Shown one piece after another: positions 59,695 to 64,000 of a stretch of 64,000 nucleotides of DNA. Position 1 is the stretch's first letter, and each line of letters begins with the position of its first letter. Position numbers and translations under genes: made by a program. Origin of the DNA: Homalodisca vitripennis (taxonomy: Eukaryota; Arthropoda; Insecta; Hemiptera; Cicadellidae); NCBI RefSeq assembly GCF_021130785.1, contig NW_025777464.1, forward strand, positions 104,626 through 168,625, written 5' to 3'. The notes under the pieces were generated by a model. The model had not been told where the DNA came from. It saw only the letters and a program-made list of their open reading frames with translations, and did not search any database.

Positions 59695-60130
59695 CTTCAT
59701 GACAGGTTTCATTGAGATTGCAAACAAAATTTCAAGGCTCATTTAATTATTAGGATTGAGAAACTTAAACGCTCCTTCCCCTGGGGGACAAAAGAGAAAT
59801 TAAGCCAACCTACTAAGTAATAGACTTTAATTACGATCAGTAAAATCTCATGGATGTACATGCTCTATCAGAGAGCTCTTTCATGTCTATGAATGAATTT
59901 TTGGTAATGTTCAGTCAAACTTCATAGAGTCACTTACACAAAAGTGACTCAATCAAGACAAGTGGAAGTGAGTGCGTCAATCATCACACTCAGTGTTGTC
60001 TACGTAGAAATTAAGCTTCATAAAAAATTTCAAGACTATGGTCAGTTCGTTCTCGAGACATTTTGGGAGACAGAAATAACATTTGTCTAGCCATTCGAGT
60101 GATAAGTTTGTTGATGCTCATCCAAACATA
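59695..60130 (+). repeat. Two partial copies of the GAGGTTGCATGC...GACAGA repeat
   Basis: ACAGGTTTCATTGAGATTGC then AAACAAAATTTCAAGGCTCA (59703-59742), and AAGCTTCATAAAAAATTTCA followed by GTTCTCGAGACATTTTGGGA and CTCATCCAAAC (60013-60125), align with parts of 56360-56525. Confidence 0.55.
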
Positions 60131-61183
60131 CATGTTGTTGGTGCAATTTTAATGTGCAAACCAACACAAACACACAATCCGTGGTGGTGATAATAAGAAA
60201 GGAATTGTATTCAATTGTTTCAAACACAGCACTAAAGAAGCAGTTTGAGCTTTAACCAACAGTAGAATCGCGTATGGTTTTCACTTTGAATGAGAGAGCT
60301 GGAGACTACTGTCAGTATATATTCAAAACAGCTAAAACCGACACAATATCAATGTATTGTCATATTAAACCCCGAGTACTGAACTCTAACATTATTCTAT
60401 AAGAGTGTTTCGACAGTTGAGCCTACCTTGTGAACGTCCATCGGCGTCAGCTATCCTTTTTTCAAACCCTTATAAGAGCGACATCCGATATCTTTATTTA
60501 ATCGTATAACGGTGAAATAACTATTATTTATGTGTCTGAAGGTCGATTTGAAATGTATAAAGTATTTATTACAAATTTTATACATTTCAGTATTACAAAT
60601 TTAGTAATGTTATGTTATCATGTTTAACCATTTTGATACCATTTCAACTTCCACCAAAAGTATAAAGGCTGACAGTTATTTTCTTTGTTAGAAAAATTCC
60701 ACTACCGATTTCAAGAAAAAACTATAATGTGTGTTTATAAATTTAAAAATAGCCCTATCATTCTATAATACATGTAGTTTACATGTTTTATTTAGGTGTA
60801 TTAAGATAGCATAACTTAAATATATCCTGTACAGTTTCCAGACTCTAAACCTAAGTGAGATAACGTAAGCCAGCTCAAGAATTATTGAATGTACATCTCT
60901 CAAACTCTTCGAGGTAGTAAATATTTAAAACACTCTTAAGCCAGACTATCTCCTTCCGACATCCCATGGATGTTACATAATGTATGTTTGACGGTTCTGT
61001 TCTTTTATATGAAATTTGTTATTTGTTGCATTAATTATGATATACAACAATTACAATACTAGTTTTATGAGCGTAAGCGAAGCCTATAACTTGAGGGGCT
61101 GGGTAAACTTTCTTATTTATCTCTGTCTATCCTTATGTGTGTCCCGCACGATATGTCGCGAAAGAACTGACCTCTGGCCTGCG
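60131..61183. other. No gene recognised
   Basis: AT-rich. Frames overlapping the downstream SINE are not coding. Confidence 0.45.
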
Positions 61184-61430
61184 CAAATGGCGCAGTGTAG
61201 CGGGTACAAAGGTTATCGCAAGATACCCAGATCAAGCAACGTCGAGCGTGGCTGCTGCTTGGAAGGGGGACCGCTGAGCGATCCTGTCCTTGCAAGCAAC
61301 CCGACTGCCCGGCCGTTGGTGGTGGTTTGGAAGTCATCTTCAAGCCGTTGATCCACAGGTTGTGTTACAGAGGGCTTCTTACTTCTAACTTTGTCTGGTA
61401 ATAAGCCATCTTTACTTGACTTTTACTTAG
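61184..61430 (+). ncRNA. Diverged, solitary 5S rRNA-derived SINE
   Basis: ATGGCGCAGTGTAGCGGGTAC, then AAGCAACGTCGAGCGTGGCT and GCTTGGAAGGGGGACCGCTG carry the same A-box- and C-box-like elements as 671-920. The tail runs to AATAAGCCATCTTTAC. It lacks the 1.15-kb array spacer, which shows the 5S-derived part moves or moved as a unit of its own. Confidence 0.75.
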
Positions 61431-61734
61431 AAAAGAAAGTTTTAATGATGCCTTACTTTTATAAAAGCAAAATTTAGTTCAACGATGATGTATGACTCTC
61501 CATGGGGTTTGGCTGAGTGTTTACATTAATCTTATGGAAAACTACTGTGGTAACGATGAAATTGCAGAATAGTTAAATTTGTAAACAAAATCAATATATT
61601 CATAAGAGATTCAAACATGTGATATATTTAACACGTGTAGTTAAGTATCCCAACAGATACATAATTTTATGGTGGCTTAACGAATACAATAATATTACAC
61701 AGAAACAAATATAGCAGGATACTGCAAAGTTGTA
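61431..61734. other. AT-rich, nothing recognised
   Basis: No feature could be supported. Confidence 0.5.
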
Positions 61735-61812
61735 TGGAATTGAAATTTAGCATGCAACCTTAGCGTAGTCTGTTAGGTACTACGTAGAGTGGCGTACTCC
61801 TTATTTTAAACA
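61735..61812 (-). repeat. Dispersed-repeat copy, reverse orientation
   Basis: In reverse complement it reads AAGGAGTACGCCACTCTACG, then CTACGCTAAGGTTGCATGCT and AAATTTCAATTCC, matching the start of 56330-56560. Confidence 0.65.
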
Positions 61813-62387
61813 GAACATGCCCTAACTGTATTAATAAACTATTTTTAATAAACCGCTTGGAAATAGGTATATTGTATAAGCATAAACTATAATCTAAGAG
61901 ACAAGCGCTCTTTAGGCACCATGTGTAATGGAAAATACTGATCTTTATAAATGGGGTCAGCTACTGTTAAACATGGATCGGAAATCAATAAGAGCCAAGT
62001 TCTTTTATTACTGTTTGTTTTGATGAAAAAAAGTCCAACAAAGCTCATACCTAGTGTGGAATGAGCCTTCACAAAAATATTACTCGTAAAATATTTATTT
62101 GTCTAAAATTAGTGAGTTTGAATTAATAAAAATAATAATAAATACAATACTGCTCATTTTTAATTAATACAATCCAGTACTAACGTATAATATACATATC
62201 TACTTATATTGTGACTAAAATTCAAGCACTGTTTCTATACGTTACAATGAATCACTAAAAAAGTATGGAAATAAAATTGTTGCATATTCTACTTTATTTT
62301 GTTCTTAAACAGTTTTCTAAAACAAGTATTTAATGAAATCTTCAACCAAATAAATTTATGCCAACGTCAAATTTTCGCTTTAAGCAT
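61813..62387. other. AT-rich, nothing recognised
   Basis: No feature could be supported. Confidence 0.5.
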
Positions 62388-62640
62388 TTTTAGCTGACTA
62401 TAGATTGATTAAGACTTTTCCAAACGACACACATCCCTCAGCATCAAAGGCATAGTGACGTCATCCATCAACCATCGGGCCTCTGGAAGACTCTAGTCTC
62501 CTAATACTATGAACACATTACGTCTATGTATGGACGAAATATTTAATCTTCTAATGTTTCAACCATTGCAGTTCTTACGGTGATTGATTAAGATTTTTCC
62601 AAACTGACACACAAATCATGGGCGTCAAATAACACGGCCA
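62388..62640 (+). repeat. Partial direct repeat around GATTGATTAAGANTTTTCCAAAC
   Basis: GATTGATTAAGACTTTTCCA then AACGACACACA at about 62404 recurs as GATTGATTAAGATTTTTCCA then AACTGACACACA at about 62582. The match fades on both sides. Confidence 0.7.
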
Positions 62641-63130
62641 CACCAACCAAAACACGCCGTCTGAATTTTGGTTACCTTTGCTTATCGAAAATGAGATATA
62701 CACAAATAGAATTTATAGTAGTTTTAAGAAGAAAAATATATTATCCCCTAATGAGGGACACTCATTTACATAAATTACTAAATATACATGTGATAGACAC
62801 ATGTTAGAATGTAATATACTATGAGCTAATACTATGAATGCAAGTAGTTAAATTTTTAACTTTTATGTATATGTTTCTTTGATCGTGATAACAGGGAAAA
62901 TTCTAGTTTGGACTGTGAAATAAAATTGATTAGAACCAGAAATGCTTCTTCAAGTGCTAAATCTGAAATGTTAACCAGTAGCAGCTTTATTTAACTTTTG
63001 AAAACACTTTATAACACCGAAATAATATTTACCTAAAAAGAATATCTCTGTATCTGATTCAAAATTAATATATGTCCAATTTTACTATATAATAAAACTT
63101 TCACTTAGATTACTAAGGACTTGTATTTAA
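62641..63130. other. AT-rich, nothing recognised
   Basis: No feature could be supported. Confidence 0.5.
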
Positions 63131-63310
63131 AGGTTGTGAAATATGAAAAACCTTTAATAGATTAAATTCACTTCATTCACGTTCCAGCAAACTTCGTCAT
63201 TCCATTTAACATTCCTTCTACAGTTGAGTGAACGTCTTCATAAACAGAATTATATACAGTTTCTCAATTCCTACTGAGCAACGGATATCAAATTAAACTT
63301 GCAGCCGTTT
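63131..63310 (-). pseudogene. Second copy of the unrecognised exon at 36894-37003
   Basis: In the same frame as exon A of the first copy it reads ETVYNSVYEDVHSTVEGMLN then GMTKFAGT and a stop. Homology continues into the intron start (GTTTTTCATATTTCACAAC) but no copy of exon B was found. In-frame stops make it a pseudogene or decayed repeat. Sequence identity with the first copy also extends upstream of the exon (GTTGCTCAG...GGAATTGAGAAACTG). Confidence 0.6.
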
Positions 63311-63859
63311 GTTACTTCTCTTACAATAGAATACAAAATTTAAAATCCAACAGAATTAAAATTAAAATTGTATTGGTATTGAATTATTGGAAAATAGTTA
63401 GTTGAAAATACAGTAAAAACAGTAAATACAGTAAGTTTTATATCTGTAAACACGCAGAAGTTGTATTTTTATATTAATACTGCTAAATTTTACTGAAAAT
63501 ATCCTTTTACTGAATACAAAATTTACGTTCTCTATTAAATCCCACAAGCAAATCTCAACACAGTTGTAGTAATAGGATATAAAAAATTTTCCATCTTTTT
63601 ATAATACCAAAAAAGCGTAAAACTGCGTTTTGATGATTGAAATTTACTTTATTTTTCAGATAAAAGAACCTAAGACATTACCGGGGGAGGGGTTTTGTTT
63701 GAGTGTTAAGTGTTTTTGTTCTTGGCTTCTGTGTACTGACATCGCTGGGGTGTATTCTCTCCAGTCTGGTCTTTATGCAATTCTTCAGGTATCCCTTAAT
63801 TATGACTTTGAATGGAAAACCAGATTCTTTTAGTTTTGTAATGTCTTAGGGCCTGTTTT
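63311..63859. other. AT-rich, nothing recognised
   Basis: The frame at 63630-63833 has no known motif. Confidence 0.45.
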
Positions 63860-63990
63860 TACTCCCGAAGAAGAGGGTGTATTTAGATCCTCGAAACGTA
63901 GAGTTTAACATACACTTTTTTAACATACAAGTATAAAAATGAAGAATTTTCTAAATCCTGTATCCTTTCAAACCTTCCATCGTCCTTGAA
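63860..63990 (+). repeat. Penelope-type repeat with worn hammerhead-like core
   Basis: CCGAAGAAGAGGGTGTATTT then AGATCCTCGAAACGT parallels CTGACGAAAAGGAT...ATCCTTGAAACGT at 43392. The downstream TATCCTTTCAAACCTTCCAT then CGTC matches 43484-43504. The core boxes are degenerate, so no activity is expected. Confidence 0.5.
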
Positions 63991-64000
63991 AAATTTAAGC

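Overview
This window looks like repeat-rich nuclear DNA from an arthropod, probably an insect. It is AT-rich and intron-containing, with long non-coding stretches, (TA)n runs, and remnants of many transposon classes (MULE, piggyBac, hAT, non-LTR, Penelope-like, a 5S rRNA-derived SINE). A large hemipteran-type genome would fit, but nothing seen fixes the species. There are no operons, CRISPR arrays or bacterial-type genes, and I recognise no tRNA or intact rRNA gene.

Layout. 0-4.6 kb: a tandem array of about 1.15-kb units, each carrying a 5S rRNA-derived Pol III-type module, followed by a stray unit fragment and a broken non-LTR reverse transcriptase. 5.1-11.6 kb: one arm of a 120-bp inverted repeat, a 108-bp tandem repeat, a decayed piggyBac element, a partly inverted satellite and the 3' end of a hAT element. 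12-18.5 kb: mostly unassignable AT-rich DNA with repeat fragments. 18.5-25.4 kb: the one well-structured gene, eight exons on the minus strand. It encodes an N-terminal FLYWCH zinc finger, a MULE DDE transposase core and a C-terminal RING finger. The other inverted-repeat arm lies 71 bp upstream of its start codon. 27-29.6 kb: a GC-rich, promoter-like region with a possible non-coding exon and intron. 30-64 kb: mainly non-coding DNA. It holds two copies of an unrecognised exon 26 kb apart, a second piggyBac-type fragment, Penelope-like remnants, a 42-bp palindromic satellite, several hairpin-bearing repeats, a diverged 5S-SINE and one possible coding exon at 58.3-58.65 kb.

The focus of interest is the FLYWCH-MULE-RING gene. 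All splice phases fit except one: a single extra T in a T6 run at the end of exon 5. With that base discounted the exons sum to 678 codons including stop. The D-D-E residues, the zinc ligands of the FLYWCH finger and all eight RING ligands can be seen. It joins a transposase to a putative ubiquitin-ligase domain. Whether it is a live transposon, a very recent pseudogene or a domesticated host gene cannot be decided from this window.
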